Of a stretch of DNA of 64,000 bases, positions 11,004 to 25,314 are shown piece by piece. This DNA is from Desarmillaria ectypa (lineage: Eukaryota > Basidiomycota > Agaricomycetes > Agaricales > Physalacriaceae), in the NCBI GenBank assembly GCA_030407005.1, contig JAUDYN010000013.1, positions 310,001-374,000 on the forward strand. Reading direction: 5' to 3'. Position numbers and translations under genes: made by a program. Within the stretch, counting starts at the first letter, position 1. Every line of letters starts with the position of its first letter. Under the pieces are notes generated by a model that saw only the letters and a list, made by a program, of their open reading frames with translations, was not told the origin of the DNA and searched no databases.

Positions 11004-13077
11004 TTAGGCAGCGCTCTGATGCGAGAAGATGAGTGATAGTTTGATGAGAAGGGTCGGAAAGAGTAGCACAATGAATTCCTTCTACAAGGTAAATACAATG
11101 TGTCCACCAGTGTTAGGAATCCGGCTAATTTGACTAAGTACAAACCTGTAGTACTAGTTCAAGGACTATGCTGAAAGCAAATGTAGAATAAAAGAAAAAT
11201 AAAGAAAAAGAAAAATAAGGAAAATTCTATAATATTCGTGATAATTGGTACAGTAAGTGGTCGGTGACTGTTGACTAATGTTACCTGACTGATATCCATA
11301 ACACTTCATGTCTTTTGAACTTCGAAACACCACCTCATCCAGAATAAGTACCCTTCGCCAGGGATATCCTTTTCCGGGGTTTCTCATTTCTGCACCAAAA
11401 TTTGTGCTAGCAATGAGTAATCTTGACCCTTGCTCGTTCCCGATTATCCTATCTTGTGGTGCATGCCTTCTCTATTTTAAAACTTCATGATCACTGTCTG
11501 CCATGTCGACGGTTGTCATTATGGTCTCTTTATGGATACCCTACGTGTGATCTAACCATGCCTGGCCATCGCTGGCTGCCGTGTCAAGAATTTCTCTAGG
11601 AAGGAATGCGAAACTCATTTCGAATGACGCTCACATCCATCGTTTCCGGCGGCATCGTTCCACACTATCCCTCTCGGCCTTCTGCAAAGCCACCACCGAG
11701 AACAGAATCGCCCTCGCCCATCAACATTCAATGCTATACAATTGAATGAAAGATTGGAATATTCCTTATATTCCACTCTTGGTTGGAAATTCACGTTAAC
11801 GTCTCCTCCTGGTGTATTTTTATTTTTATTTTTTGATAGTATTTTAGTATATTGGGGACCGAATGAGCAAGGAGTCGGCTCCTGGATTGGGGACTTGCTT
11901 CCGCTCTCATTCCTAATTAAGTCCCTCTGTGGGAGACTCTTCTGGGAGCCGAGCACAGTCTCCAAGTGTTATGATCGCTTTTCTCCACCTTACAGTAGCA
12001 GAAATGTGATGTTTTACCTAATCTCGAACGCCGTATCTTTCTCTACCTTTTGTGCGGTGCGCCATGTAACGGCACTTGAATGGATGACTCTTTAATGGAT
12101 ACTCTTAAACTTGATTTGCCTCGCTCTACAAACAGCATGTTCTCTTTTCCATAATGAGTTCAAGATATGCCGCTTCGAACTGGGTGTCTGACGGACATGC
12201 ATTAGTGACGGTTCCCATATGCAGTCCGATAAGCTCTCCTAAACACCAAGACCGTCTTCTAGAATGTATGAACGCGTCGTTGAGCTATGCACTACATGAA
12301 CATAACAGCAATGTTAAGACCCATCGACCTTGCTATTACCTCACGATGCGGTCCTATTATGTATATTGCTGTCAAATTGTTCCCCCTCCAACTCACGACA
12401 AATGATCGTCTATAATATTCATATGTATGCAGATTTAGTATAAAATAAAGAACATTTTTGGGCACTTTAATGGACGCTTTTCGCTATCACGACTCTTCTC
12501 ATCAACCATTAATAAGAAACACGCTTGCGGCTCTACGCTCATGAGAGGTAGACAACAAGACAGAAAGCTGGTTACTCACGGTAAGCTCAACGTCCTTCCA
12601 TTGTCGCACTTGATGAGAAGTATCTGGGTACCCTATATCATGTTCGAGTAAGTTTAGAATTTCATTCTTCAAAACAGCGATACTAACATCTGACATACGA
12701 CTCGTGAGTTTTACGATTCCCGTTACGAGTTGTCCGTTAGCGCTGAAAAACGAGACGCGTGAACCAGCCTAGAGAAGTGAATATTGGTGCGTAATGAATG
12801 ACTCTGTTTATACGCACTGCAAAGACGTCCATAGAGGGAATAGTTGGTGGGGGAAGGGGGGGAGGTAACCTAAACTGAGTGGATCTAAACCTACGCGACA
12901 CACCAGTTTAAATACTTTTAGAAAAGAATTGTTTTTAATATAAAGGGAAGATCTCATGTAAGCCGACCCGGTGTATGGATATCCGGAAACAGATTCAAAT
13001 AGCATCGGAGGAGATGCCCCGCATTTTGCACTCTACAAGCATCAGCTTCCCATAATTTTAGCGAATCGACAATATTT

Positions 13078-13114
13078 GATGATGACAATGATGATGATGA
13101 TGATGATGACGATA
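13078..13114. repeat. GAT/ATC microsatellite
   Basis: About 11 units of GAT with two single-base interruptions (GAC, AAT). Confidence 0.85.
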
Positions 13115-13859
13115 GGACATGTTTTTCTTGCTTTGGTGTAGGCAATGCCCGTCACAGGAGATCAACAATAACCAGTGACGAAAGTAAGCCTGAGAGTTCC
13201 TTCGGAAGGCGGGGCCGTCGGTATCGAGCATCCTTTCCAGCTGGGTTCTAGTGCCAAGCGACCTAAATACTTGCAGTACGAACGAGCTTGATGGTAGGAA
13301 AATTTCCCATTGGATGTAAAGGCTCTACCGTTATCGTTGTAAACGTTCCTCCTCAGAACTTGGAATTCGTCAGTTGAGATCGAGCTTCATTGTCAAGGAA
13401 ATTTTTTTTTTACCTCACATGTAGGGACACAGATGCTCAGGAAGTCTCAGACTTTCAATCGGTGTGTTCATCGGCGTTGTTGGTGAAGTTGAAGCTCGAC
13501 CGTAACCACACACAAATCATATGCGCAGTAAAATATTGAACAAATGCAAACGAAAGTGGGTTCGCACTCGTCTCTCCAAATCCTGAGGAAAGAGCAGGGT
13601 CACGTCTGTACCGCTCAGAGGGAGGTTCAACGATAAGAAGAATGCTAAGAGCGTTCGACAGACGAATTTATTCATCACCGTCTCATCTTACGCAAATATC
13701 ACTGGTGCCAGGGGCATGAATCCGCATTTCTGACTGAGAGACACAGACTCGTTTCTTCCCTCGATCTAGCCTGCCGCACAGAATTACAGAATTAAAAGGA
13801 CTGACCACCGCCAAAGTGAACTCCAATCATGTTCTTTTACCTGATGAATGATTTTGAGG

Positions 13860-15190
13860 ATATGGGCAGCGTATCGGTAATGGAAGCAGCATGCCAGTCG
13901 ACCCGATGGGAGACTGGTATGTCGTGGTTGAGACGATATTAAATAGGCTCAGTCAGAGGAGGATTGTGAACATCTACGTTGCTGCACACAAAGCTGAAAA
14001 CATTCCAGTAGACGCAGCGGGAGACTGGCATGTGGATCCCGCAGCCAGGTGAGATGAGATGAAACAGGTTCGACCAGAACGAGCTTGAGGAAGGCATTAC
14101 GAACACCTAGGTGGTTATGGACCTCAAAGTATTGGATATATGAACAAAGGGACAATTCAGCAAATTAGACATTTCTGGGAGGATCAGGAAAAGGCTTTCT
14201 GATATCGCTTGGGAGGGGAAGAAATTCCAGGGCCCAGAGATATCAGGAAGCTTTTAAGGCCGATATAGTTCAGCAAATCCATACGACTCGTTCTACATTG
14301 AATGGGCCGAAGACAATGATACCAATAGGATGTATTGCCAAGTTCACTAGAGCAATCATTACACATGAGGCGGCTGTATGAGTCGTCAACCGCCACTGCT
14401 TAGGATGTTGACTGATTTCTTAGCCCATATCATGTATTCTCCGTAGTATTATGCATAGGCCCTCACCGTCTTGGTGCCAAGTGGTAATTTGACACGCGCT
14501 GCAGGAGAGGGGACTTAGATTAAGGCTGAAAAGCGCATAAGACCAAGAACAATAGGACGAGAAGCGGTGTCACTTTCCTGAGACCAACCTTCATACAACT
14601 GGGCACTGCGACCCCGGTATAAGTACTTAGCATAAGATACGGATGCTGTCTTCATGACGGCAAAACTAGGTAGAGTTGTATTACAGCTCCGGAAGCAAAA
14701 TGAGACAGCAAGACTCGCTTGGGAGAGCATTGAGGTATCTTACATAGAGCATTAGTGTATGATAATTATTAGGTGGTTAGAACGCGTAATGGCCGAGAGG
14801 GTGGGTACGATTCAGTCATACCAGGTCGTCCGTAGCTTAGATAATTCTACAGAGAAATCCGAACAAGGTTGCACTGTATGAGTTGTGCGATGCGCTTTGC
14901 GAATGTTAGGATATGTCCGGTATCAGGAAGTTGAAACTTGAAGGAGTGTAGGGGTTTTCTATGATTGTGGCGACAGAATAGAATCCAACTGTAGACCAGA
15001 AGGTCAAGCAAAGGTAGACGGGTGTTGGTCACATGGATCGTGTTTATGATACTTCCCTGGTCAGGCCTCAGAGCTATACAATGAGGCATGAGATGAAACA
15101 GACACAACCGAGACGAGTTCGACAAAGCTTTATGAACATCTAGTTCGCTCGATTTCGTGGTTGAATCCTATTAGATATATTAGCCCAGCG
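13860..15190. repeat. Diverged internal duplications
   Basis: GAGATGAAACAGGTTCGACCAG at about 14050, with its following 90 bases (GCATTACGAACACCTAGG...), resembles GAGATGAAACAGACACAACCGAG at about 15090 (TTTATGAACATCTAG...). GGGAGACTGGTATG near 13909 resembles GGGAGACTGGCATG near 14020. On the minus strand these give Leu-rich peptides with a shared VSSHL/FHLMPH-like stretch. This could be the relic of a duplicated host gene; no family is identified. Confidence 0.35.
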
Positions 15191-16969
15191 ACGATGAATG
15201 TAGAAGGTGTCATTGCAAATAATGTGAAGGTCCGGGACAAAGTTCTTTGACGTTTCTATCAGCCTTACCTGGAGGATAGATGGGGACTATACAATTTCCA
15301 GCTTACGGCTGAGTAAAACGAAATGTCACGAGGTCTTGTGAGTGGTAAATGTGATATGGGGGCTAGCTACCAAAAATATCGGTGTATATACTACGAAATC
15401 TACGGAAATGAATGTAAAACACGTACGAGAACCCAAACAGTGAGTGCCAGGAGAAGCTCGAAACCTCACAGTATGAATGTGGTGACTGTGTGGAATAAGG
15501 TGTACTTTCCTTGCCTCTCGAGTGTCGATTGCGCTACGATTGATCATTGGGTATGGAGGGAATGTTAATGAACGGCCACTACGTCAAAAAATGATCCTTT
15601 TTTCCCCCGATAAATAACCTCAACATAGCCAAGATTTACTTTATCCGGTCTAATGAATCAGACTTGTTTTCAAAACGGCGAGCATAGCATATGAATAACT
15701 TTCTCTGGGTATCGATATCTGCCACAGATTGGACTTTCAAGTTGGTTCGCGACATTGAATTTTCCTATTCTGAGGGCGCCAACGGTGTAACTGTACGTCG
15801 ATAAGGACTGATCGGAGATGGTGACTACACTGAATTTCTATAACGTTACGGGTCAAGATACCCTCCGTGTGTACCAAACTCTCCCAAGATGTATCTCTCC
15901 CTTTTTTAATGATCGGATGAATCTAATTTTATATAATCTTACTATGACATAGTTACCGATATTGTCGGAGGAGAGTTGATCAGCCACTACAACATCTGGA
16001 TCCGTGGTAAATATGACGTAGCCGTCTAAAGTTATGTTAAAGGCGAGAGCTCAATATTTAGAGAAGGAGACTGAGACGTCAAGCACAGAGACTGAACTTG
16101 GTCTTGAAACTCAGGCTCACATTCCTAGCTCAGATCTGGAACTTTCCAGACTACCACCACGCGAACAAGCAGAGTTAAAAAAGCCCAAAACCAAAATTTG
16201 TGGGAACAAGATGGTTCCTTTCACCGATACAGGACGCCCTTATCTGTGAGCTGGTACTGATATCTGTCGTAGGTATAGCCTTAGAAAGAAAATCAGCGCG
16301 TTCCTTCGGTGACGAGGTAAATGAACTACTATCGAGCCCGTACTGTGGATCTTCGATCGCCATTGGTGAACCAAATCAATGTGTGATGAAGATCTCTAAT
16401 TAGCCAAGAGATCAAATGAAGATCTCTTCAATGAGGTTTGATCATTGATGTGTTCGGGGTGCGGGCGCTAAAACCTTGATGGCCCGGAAGATGAGCCATT
16501 TCAATAAGGCGAGGTTTTCCCGGTAGGAAAATCCTGTTCCACAGCGAAGGAGAGGAAAGACCGATCATGAATATTTATGGATGAGACTCCCGCTAATGCG
16601 ATATCTAGATCTCACTGGCAATTGATACAGTCAGTCGCGATATGGAGTAGTATACATAGCCAACATTCAACTTACACATCCCCTTGATCCTCTCATCGTT
16701 CGAACACATGTACGTATGTTACTGATGGCATCGATCACCAATCCCCATTTCTCACCAGAAATTTTCTCTGTGCACATACTCTCCCACTTGAACCACTAAC
16801 CCGTCGTCTTTCATCTGGAAGAGAGGGTCTATCAAGAATGTGGTGATCATTCTATGCAAGATCAGAGCCCTCGTCATAGCAAGGGAAATTCTGCCATGCT
16901 AGAAACAAATAATCAACTGGATTTTGAAAAGAGAGATATACAGTTCCATATATTCCTCTCCCCATGTGG

Positions 16970-18380
16970 TGATATGCCGTCTACGCATTTACACCTAGAT
17001 TTTGCGATTTTGTAACAATACTATTGCACATCTATCCTATACTACTGATACATAGAGGACTATAGCTGAGGTTTCAAGCTGATAGTTAAAAGCAGTAAGC
17101 AACTAGTAGAGCCAGGAATTAGATGCAACACCATTAGTGGGTTAAATCTACCAGCAGGCCAGACTAGTAACTCGAATGCTAGCAGGACTAAGTGAAATAC
17201 AGCCACTAGCAAACGAAGGATGCTACTAGCACACCAAAACCAGGAGCAGAGTACACATATCTCATCAAGTTCTGTCACTAGCAGCCCAGACTGGGCATAA
17301 ACGCCTAAGTCAGGATAACTAGTCACATGGCAATCTTAAAACAGGACTTAGAAATGAATTAGGGATGGATTAACCTTGAGCCCAGATCTGACTATTGTGA
17401 TATAGATCTCTTATGATCGATACTAGTGGAGCCGGACTGCACCCTTGATCATGATTGGATAGTATTGCATTGAATTGAAGTTCCTTAGAGTCACTGTTGT
17501 GTCCTGCAAAGGTCCGGAGTGTTTTGAAGTTAGTTCAAGCAAAGTTCTCAGAGTTATAGTATTATTCTTAGGCCAAGAGCACCACTAGTTAGCCAAGAGT
17601 GTGACTGGTCAAGTGTTTATCACTTGTAGAAAGCAGTATAGGGCCAAGAGAGCCACTAGTTCGAAGCAGTTTTAGTCAGAACGAGTGCAGTAGCTCAAAC
17701 CAAGTCACTTTTTACCCAATTGTGTCTTACCAACCCCACTAGTGCAAGTAGTACTTTGTATAACTCACTAGTAACAAATAAAATGTCTTTAAGACAACTG
17801 TACTTGATTATTGAAGTCCGCAGAGTGCTTCCATCATACTTGAAACTGTTATGATTTTTCCATTATCTTATCTTATTTGAGTCATATCCATGACTTATCC
17901 ATCTAATCAACCATCATTTCTGCTTTGTATCAACCTACTCACTGACCATTACCCTTATTCTCACCAACAGTCACCCCAGACCCTTCCTATTGGACCATGA
18001 TCCTTCTGGACCATTCAACTTCAACACCATTCCAGCATGGACTGAACCATTTCATCTAAATATAAACACCATACTTACAGTATATAAGTAGAGTAAAACC
18101 CACCATTGTACTCTATCTTTCGACTAAATTACAATCATATACCTCTTACTCGCACACACTAAAAGACCAGGCTTAATTCTCTAACTGGGTGACTGTTTGA
18201 ACACATAACAGCCCAAAGAGAACAGCTTACATCCCAAGTCATGTGCTTAAGATGGGCCATAACAGAAACCACCCGAATTCAATATTGGTGATTAAGTATA
18301 GAGTAGTAAGAGATTTAGTGTGATTGGTGTTCATTTCCATTCCCTAATTCTTTTGTCACTCACCATTACCAAGCACATCA
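16970..18380 (+). mobile_element. TGAT repeat, internally deleted, carrying a solo Gypsy LTR
   Basis: Begins TGATATGCCGTC and ends ACCAAGCACATCA. Compared with 48410-49735 it lacks about 390 bp at the junction near 17460, which includes the TATATAAGTAG region. It contains an inserted 418-bp LTR at 17847-18264. Flanks do not match (GTGG before, ACAA after): the left side is host-like DNA, the right side is gag of a Gypsy element. A hydrophobic 88-codon frame is intact on the opposite strand (17060-17326). Confidence 0.8.
17847..18264 (+). repeat. Solo Gypsy-A LTR nested in a TGAT repeat, TSD GAAAC
   Basis: TGTTATGATTTTTCC ... GGGCCATAACA with the TGTTA/TAACA terminal inverted repeat of family A. 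The 5-bp target duplication GAAAC is present at 17842-17846 and 18265-18269. The uninterrupted counterpart is seen at about 49610-49640. The TATA motif GTATATAAGTAG (about 18080) and the self-complementary segment ATCTTTCGACTAA (18116-18128) are intact. Confidence 0.95.
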
Positions 18381-20146
18381 ACAATGAGCCAATGTGGAGG
18401 CCCAAATGGGCTGGCCTGAGATCAGGCCTGACATGGATGAGTGGTTGGCACTCAACTGTGGAGACCCCATTAGGGGACCCAATCTGGGCACCACAATCTG
18501 GGCCCAGATACATGCCAACCACCACAAGAACCTTTTCCTCCCCACCACAGGGGATCTGGTACCTGGGCTACTTGCTTGGACAGTGATGGAGTGATAGGAG
18601 CTGGATAGCTCCCTTTGACAATTATAGTGACTGGAGGTTGATAGAGAGGAGGAGAATGGGCATGATGCCCAGATTTGATAATTTTACATATGACACATGC
18701 TACTATGATGGACTGGGATACTCCCAGCCCCAATACATGAATTTCCCTGACTATCCCCCTGACACCCTGGCCCAACAGCCACAACCACTGCCTAATTCAC
18801 CACTATGACATTGGGCACATCAACAAGGTTACCATCCTTATCAGGGTGGTAGTCTTCTATTTGCAGGAGTGGGAGAAGATCCTGAAGGAAATACTACTCC
18901 TGCAGGACCATCTTCTGCCATATCAGAAGAACTTTGGCAGCAGATGAAAACCATGCTAGCTGAGAAGGAACAATGCATCAAGGAGATGCAAGAGGAGCTT
19001 GCCAAAGAGGAGGCCATCTGACAAGAGATGGCAGACTACCTCTGTGAGAAAGAAAAAGGGAAGGAGCCAGAATGAGGAAAGCCTACCAAACTGCCATGAA
19101 AATATCCTGCACCAAGGCCAGATCATTTCTCGATCCCAAGACTACCTCCTGAAAGAAGCCCCCCTGACCCATTACCCAATCCCATCAGGAATGCACCTGA
19201 TGATGCCCTGTATATGGGGATCAAACCAATTCTCATCTAACCCCCTAAGCCATTCAAGAGGGACCACAATGATATTGAATGCTTCATAGGTGATTGCATC
19301 ACCTATTTTGAAGTGTTCTGCCACTACTTCTAGCTGCTGTCACATCTGGTATTGTTTGTGACTTCCCACTTTGAGGGAGCTGCCAAAGATTGGTGGGTCT
19401 ACAAGAGACCTGAATTTTGGGTAGAGGATGCCTATGATGGCACCCTTGCCCACTTCCAATATCCTTCTTGGGAGGATTTCATCGACATGGTCTCTTGCCA
19501 ATTTAGAGATCCAGCAATTGAGGAAGTCCATGAAAAGAGGATGTTCAACCTCTGGATGGGAATGCAGCCTGCTTCCCATTACTTCCAGAAATTGGAAGAA
19601 GCCAAGTTAGCAGGCTGCAGGACAGATGAGCATGCGCATGGCACCATGGTAAAGGCCATATGACTAGGAGTACCTGCCTCCTATAGGACCTTTATCTCTA
19701 ACATGGGCATCAACATTCCATGCACATATCCAGAGTGGAAGGAAAGGATTTTGCACATGTATGAGGAAAGACAGCACAAATGGGTGTTTGACCAGATGTC
19801 AGGAGTTCCCCAGGACAGGCAGAAGAAGGACTCCCATCCCAATCCTCCACAACAACCCAGTGGCAAAGCCACCACTGGGGAAACAAGTTCCTCAGCCCCA
19901 AAGCTGACAGCCAATGCAGGTCCCAGTTGGGATACCAAAACAGGCCAATGGACAATGTATGGGGGATCAGGACAACTGATGGAGATTGATCAATGAAAGG
20001 CAGAAGGTAGATGTTTTCATTGCAACAAGAAGGACCACATGACCAAGGACTGCCCTAAGAAAAGAGATTACAAGGAAATTTAGTCAGTAGGACCCACTAA
20101 TGAAGTGGTGCTACCTATGGCCAAGATTGAAGAGGCAAAAGAATAG
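18381..20146 (+). pseudogene. Gag of the truncated Gypsy-A element
   Basis: Opens within the MDEWLALN region of gag, then switches frame near the CCACAGGGGATC tract (about 18545). It continues through the YHPYQGGSLLFAG motif (about 18830) and a Glu/Lys-rich coiled coil (about 18940-19080). Next is the capsid-like block DCITYFEVF ... FEGAAKDWWVYKRP (about 19290-19410), and last a CCHC knuckle CFHCNKKDHMTKDC at 20012-20053. It ends at TAG 20144-20146 next to the frameshift hairpin. Several TGA/TAG stops and frameshifts. Confidence 0.85.
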
Positions 20147-20178
20147 GTCGACAAGGGTTCAATTCCCCTTGCTCGACC
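20137..20178 (+). promoter_or_regulatory. Gag-pol -1 frameshift signal: AAAA run plus hairpin
   Basis: AAAA (20137-20140), 5-nt spacer, then stem GGTCGA-CAAGGG (20146-20157), 8-nt loop, CCCTTG, one bulged C, TCGACC (20073+100 to 20178). All 12 pairs are Watson-Crick. The gag UAG is at 20144-20146, so the stem starts on its last base. The -1 frame is open through the hairpin into pol. Compare 31167-31208 and 59273-59314. Confidence 0.7.
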
Positions 20179-23100
20179 AAAGCCTTGAATGGTGAGTTCT
20201 TGGTTTCTGCAGGTCAGATTTATATACATGCATTAGGACAATTAAAAACACAAAAAAATACAATTTCATTTCAGACTCTGAAACTGAAGATTTCCAAAGA
20301 ATTGAACAAGAACTGGTACATCACACTTCTAGAAAATGCTGACATGACTATCTATAGTGAATCCTGAGCCCCCAACAAGGTGCAGGATTTGCCAGGCAGT
20401 GCTGGCACTGCCACAAAGTCCAATGAGCTTACTCCAGTAAGCTCACCAGATATGCAGGTAAAACTGCAGACTGGGGTTAGTAGACAGGATGCCCTAGAGT
20501 CTCTGAAGCCAAATACCCCCATGCCTCCATTTAGAAAGTCAAGTCCAAACCCAGCCTTGCCAGGGCTGTTAGAGGAAACAAGTGCCTACTAAGGCCAAAC
20601 CTGAGGAACTGAGGAATCTTCATCAACATCTCAGAAGCCTCCATCAAGACAGGCACATCATCCTTCTGATCATGTGTGCACTAGCTGGAGGAAAGGTGAC
20701 TACTCCCAATCCAACTCATCCTGAGCAAAGGGCATGAAAGATCTGTTGGTGATGTTGGATATCAAATCCATGATGGAACCTGTGCCTGACAACTATGTTG
20801 ACAGCTGCAAGAATGGCCAGGTCATCACCCTAACCTGATCAGAAGCATGGGTGCAAGCTGAATAATTGGGGGAAGCTGCTAGCACCCAGGCAGTAGAAAG
20901 GGGGCATCCAAACCAGAAACTGAAAGTTTGGCCAAGTTCAGCAACTGCTCAGTCTAGCTCCATCAAGGAAAGTGTTAACCAGGGACATGGTAGCAAGCCC
21001 CCTGACTCAAGGAAAAAGATATCAGTTGAGCTGCTGGTACCAGCAGATCCTGACTCTGACAATGCAGAATGAATGCCAACTTCACCAGTTGACATCCCCA
21101 GAGATCAGAGTGCAACTGCCTATTGTCCATCACTGGTAACACTCACAACAGCTGAGAGACAGGAATTTGCTAGTGCCCAGGTGATAAAGAGGGGGCATCA
21201 TAGCAGAATCACCACTGTCATTGAAGTACCCAATGAAGAGGATGATACAGCATTCCAAACATGGAAGGCCAAACAATCCAACAATCAAAAGCTGAAGTCC
21301 TGCTTAACAAGGGAGTATTGAAATCCAAAGTCCCATTGGTCACAAGGACACCTGATCACATGTGGTATAAGCCTTTCAGAGCCGATTGGACTCTATGCAC
21401 CATCTGTACTGCCAAGAAAATAGCTATTGCCAAAGCTGTTCTTTCTACATGGGTACATCCCAAATGACTGGGGGGGATCACTGAAGAGCTTATACAGAGC
21501 TTACAGACTGAAGAGAGTCTAGCTTGAGAATGACTCTACAAACTTCACAAACCAATCCACTACATCCAAGGTACCAAGAGTTCCAGTCAGGACTTCTTGG
21601 TAGATGTACAACTTGCCCCTTGCACAGGGAAGGGGTTAATGACAACCTGAGCATTGTTGGATAGTGGTTGCACTGGCAGCTCTATCAACCAAAGCTACAT
21701 CCAGGAACACCAACTGGACACCCAAAAAGCCACAGCCCCTATCCCTGTTTATAACACAGATGGAATGCATAATAAAGCAGGTGATATTACCAAATTCATA
21801 GAAATTTGAATGATCATTGGAGATCATGTTGAACTAATTGACCTTGTGGTAATGGACCTAGGATCAAAAACAACATACCTAGGTCATGACTGGCTCAAGC
21901 ACCACAACCCTTTAATCAACTGGAAGATAGGCTGAATAACTTTTGGACTTTGTCAATGTGTCAAAAGTCCATTCCTTCTTCCTGACTCAGATGACAAAGA
22001 ACAATGGGATGAAGAATTAGAGGAGGGCGAAAGTATTCTTGCAATCAACATGCAAGAAGAACTTGTGCTATGGGCAGTACATCATGCCAATGAATTGGCT
22101 GCAGCTACAAATATGGAAAAGCCAAAGAAGACATTTGAGGAACTAGTGCCTCCTCACTATCAAAATTTTAGGGATTTATTCATGAAAGAAAGCTTTGACA
22201 AACTCCCCAAATGAAAACTTGGGACCACACAATCAAGTTAATCCCTAATGCCAAGGCAACACTAGACTGTAAAGTCTATTCACTCAACCAAAACAAACAA
22301 GAACAGCTCAATAAATTTCTCGATGAAAACCTTGACTCAGGGCATATCCACTCTTTAAAATCTCCCTTTGCATCCCCCCTTTTCTTCATCAAGAAAAAGG
22401 ATGGATCACTACATCCTGTTCAGGATTATCGTAAACTGAATGAAATGACAATCAAGAATTATTATCCACTTCCCTTGATTTCTGAACTCATGGACAAACT
22501 ACAAGGAGGCAAATATTTCTCTAAGTTGGATGTTAGATGGGGGTATAATAATGTATGCATCCACAATGGAGATGAAGAAAAAGCAGCATTCCAAACCAAC
22601 TGAAGTCTCTTTGAGCCTATGGTTATGTTCTTCAGCCTTACCAATTCACCAGCCATGTTCCAGTGGATGATGAATGATATCTTCAAGGATCTCATCGCAG
22701 GAGGAAAGGTAACCATATACCTTGATGACATCCTCATCTTCACAAAATCCCTCTCCAAACACCAAATTATCATATGATGAGTTCTCCAATGACTATGGGA
22801 GAATAAACTATTTCTCAAGGCCAAGAAATGCGAATTTGAGATACTTGAAACTGAGTATCTGGGAGTCATTATCAGTGAGGATGCCATCCGAATGGACCCA
22901 GTCAAGGTTGCCAGAATAGCAGAATGGCCAACTCTGACAAGAAAGAAAGAACTTCAATCTTTCTTGGGATTCACAAATTTCTATTGCAAGTTCATACACA
23001 ATTATTCCAAGATTGTTTGACCCCTTACCCAGTTAACTGGCAAGGTTGATTGGACCTGGGGAACGGAACAAGAACAGGTGTTTACACAACTCAAATGCTT

Positions 23101-25300
23101 GATGATGACAAACATAATCCTTACCATTCCATCTGATGAAGGGAAGTTCTGAGTGGAAGCAGATTTGAGCAATGGAGCCATAGGTGCTGTCCTAAGTGAA
23201 GAACAGAATGGCACATGGAGACCAGTTACCTTTATGTCCAAGGCCTTAACTGTTACCAAATGCAACTATGAAATCTATGACAAAGAGTTGCTAGCAATCA
23301 TGTTGGCCTTGGAAGAATGGCATCATTACCTGATGGGTGCCAAGGAGAAAATAAAAATCTGGATGGATCATCAAAATCTCCAGTATTTCTGAAAACCACA
23401 GAAACTGAATCAGAGACAAGCCCAATGGGTAACTGAGCTAGCCAAATATCACTTCATCCTACAACACAAAGCCAGCATTGCCAATAAAAAGGCTGACCTA
23501 CTCAGTTGATGTGATGACCATGATCAAGGAAAAGAAGACAATCAAGACATAGTCATTCTTTCCCCTGAACATTTCTGGGCACTCATATTACCCACCTATG
23601 ATGAACAAATCATGCAGATAAAAGACATGACTCAATAAAGAAAACAATGGGACCAAGCAATCGAGAAATCCATTAACCATGAAAGAGGGATTATGTAGAA
23701 AGATGAGATGTTGTGGTATGATGGACACATCTATATTCCCCAGGATGAGATTCTATGAGGCAACATCATTGCCCAACACCATGACCATATCACAGCAGGA
23801 CATCCCAGTATTGCAAAAACCAGAGAACTAATACTATGAGAATATTGGTGGCCCAAGATGAAGAAAGATGTAAAAACATACATCAAGGGATGTGAAACAT
23901 GTCAATGAATGAAGAGTGACACTCAAGCTAAAGCTGCCCCTCTTCATCCAAACACAGTCCTGGACACTCCATGGGCCCATATCTCGGTCGACATGGTAAC
24001 AGGTCCACCAGAGTCTAATAAATATGATGCTTTACTCATCATCATGGATTGATTCTCCAAAAACATCCTGTTAATTCCTTGTCATGAAGAACTATCCACA
24101 GAAGGATGGGCCCACATTCTCCAAGACCATGTTTATGCAAAACATGGAATGCCCCAAGTCATGATTTCGGATTGAGGACCACAATTCATATCTTCATTTA
24201 TGAAGGAACTTTATCAGATGCTAAATATCACCCAAAATGCATCCACAGCCTACCATCCCCAGACTGATGGACAGACAGAACAGGCTAATCAGGAGGTCAA
24301 AAAATACCTCAGGATTTTTGTTAATCATCACCAAACAGATTGGGTGGAATGGTTACCACTCGCTGAATTCACCCACAACAACTGAATACACTTGGCCATG
24401 GGAAAAAGCCCATTCATGACCCTATATGGCAGAAATCCTTGAATCATTCCAGCCTCCATGCAAAAAACAGGATTTGCAAATCCAGCCACAATGGAATTTA
24501 CTGAAACCATGGTGCAAGTTCACAAGGAAGTCCACAATGCATTAGAAAGGGCAGCAGCATGAATGAAAGTGCAATATGACAAGAAAAAACAACCAACATG
24601 GGAATATCAAGTTGGCGACAAGGTCTGGCTTGATACAGCTAACCTTCATCTTCCATGATCAAAAAAGAAACTCAATGATAAATGAACAGGACTGTTTGAA
24701 ATCGTTGAAAAAACAGGTGTGGCAGCCTATAAACTCAAACTGCTGCCCCACTGGAAGATACACCAGTGTTTCAATGAAAAATTGTTAACCCTGTATGTCA
24801 TGCCCTCATTTCCCAACCAACAACAACCACTGCCCCCTCCTCTGGACCTTGTCAATGGTCAAGAGGAATACAAAGTTGAAGAAGTATTGGACTCATGAAC
24901 TCATTGAGTATGGTCCAAAAAGGGACAACCATCCAGAATAGTCATAGACTATCTTGTCAAATGGAAAGGATGGACAAGAGAACACAACTCTTGGATCTGA
25001 GAAACCAAGATGGCAAATGCCAAGGAAGCAATTGCAATCTTCGAGGCCAATGTTAACCATGCCCTATGAAGTACCAGAATTGTAACCAAGGAAAAGGCAG
25101 TGATCAAGATACTACATCATGAATACTCTGGAAATGGTGATGTTGCATACCTGGCTCAATGCAAGGATGGACCTAAAAAATAGATCATTAACCTGGATAA
25201 AGATATATGGAAATGCTTAATCAACCAATACTGGATCAATTAAATGAAAACACAGCTTGAGACCCCTGAAGAAGAACCTTAGCAGTCAGGATGACTGCTT
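20147..25300 (+). pseudogene. Pol polyprotein of the truncated Gypsy-A element
   Basis: Order: variable N-region, aspartic protease (DSGCTGSSIN, about 21658), RT (FSKLDVRWGYNNV about 22515; YLDD at 22718-22729), RNase H (VEADLSNGAIGAVL, ELLAIMLALEEW, about 23150-23330), integrase and chromodomain. The integrase has the HHCC zinc region (about 23770-23910) and SVDMVTG with the first catalytic Asp at 23990-23992. The chromodomain region spans about 24870-25070. Many stops, mostly TGA for CGA, so no protein is made. It retains the RNase H helix that the better-preserved copy lacks. Confidence 0.85.
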
Positions 25301-25314
25301 TAACAAGGGGGTAA
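25301..25314 (+). promoter_or_regulatory. Polypurine tract
   Basis: TAACAAGGGGGTAA directly before the 3' LTR; identical at 37449-37462 and, on the minus strand, at 54530-54543. Primer for plus-strand DNA synthesis. Confidence 0.8.

Larger units (their letters stand above)
11004..16969. other. Host-like DNA with no recognisable gene
   Basis: About 6 kb with normal CpG content. Short frames exist, such as 12502-12696 and 14847-15125 on the minus strand and 16034-16249 on the plus strand. None has a domain I recognise or a credible exon chain. Relics of diverged duplicated sequence at about 13860-15190 and a GAT microsatellite are listed separately. Confidence 0.5.

Noticed and set aside
12502..12696. 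64-codon minus-strand frame with protein-like composition
   Set aside because: No recognisable family, no partner exons with good splice sites, and it is isolated. Left as intergenic.
16034..16403. Possible small gene (71 and 67 codons, plus strand)
   Set aside because: Low-complexity Glu/Thr-rich peptide and an overlapping second frame; no domain and no splice-supported extension.
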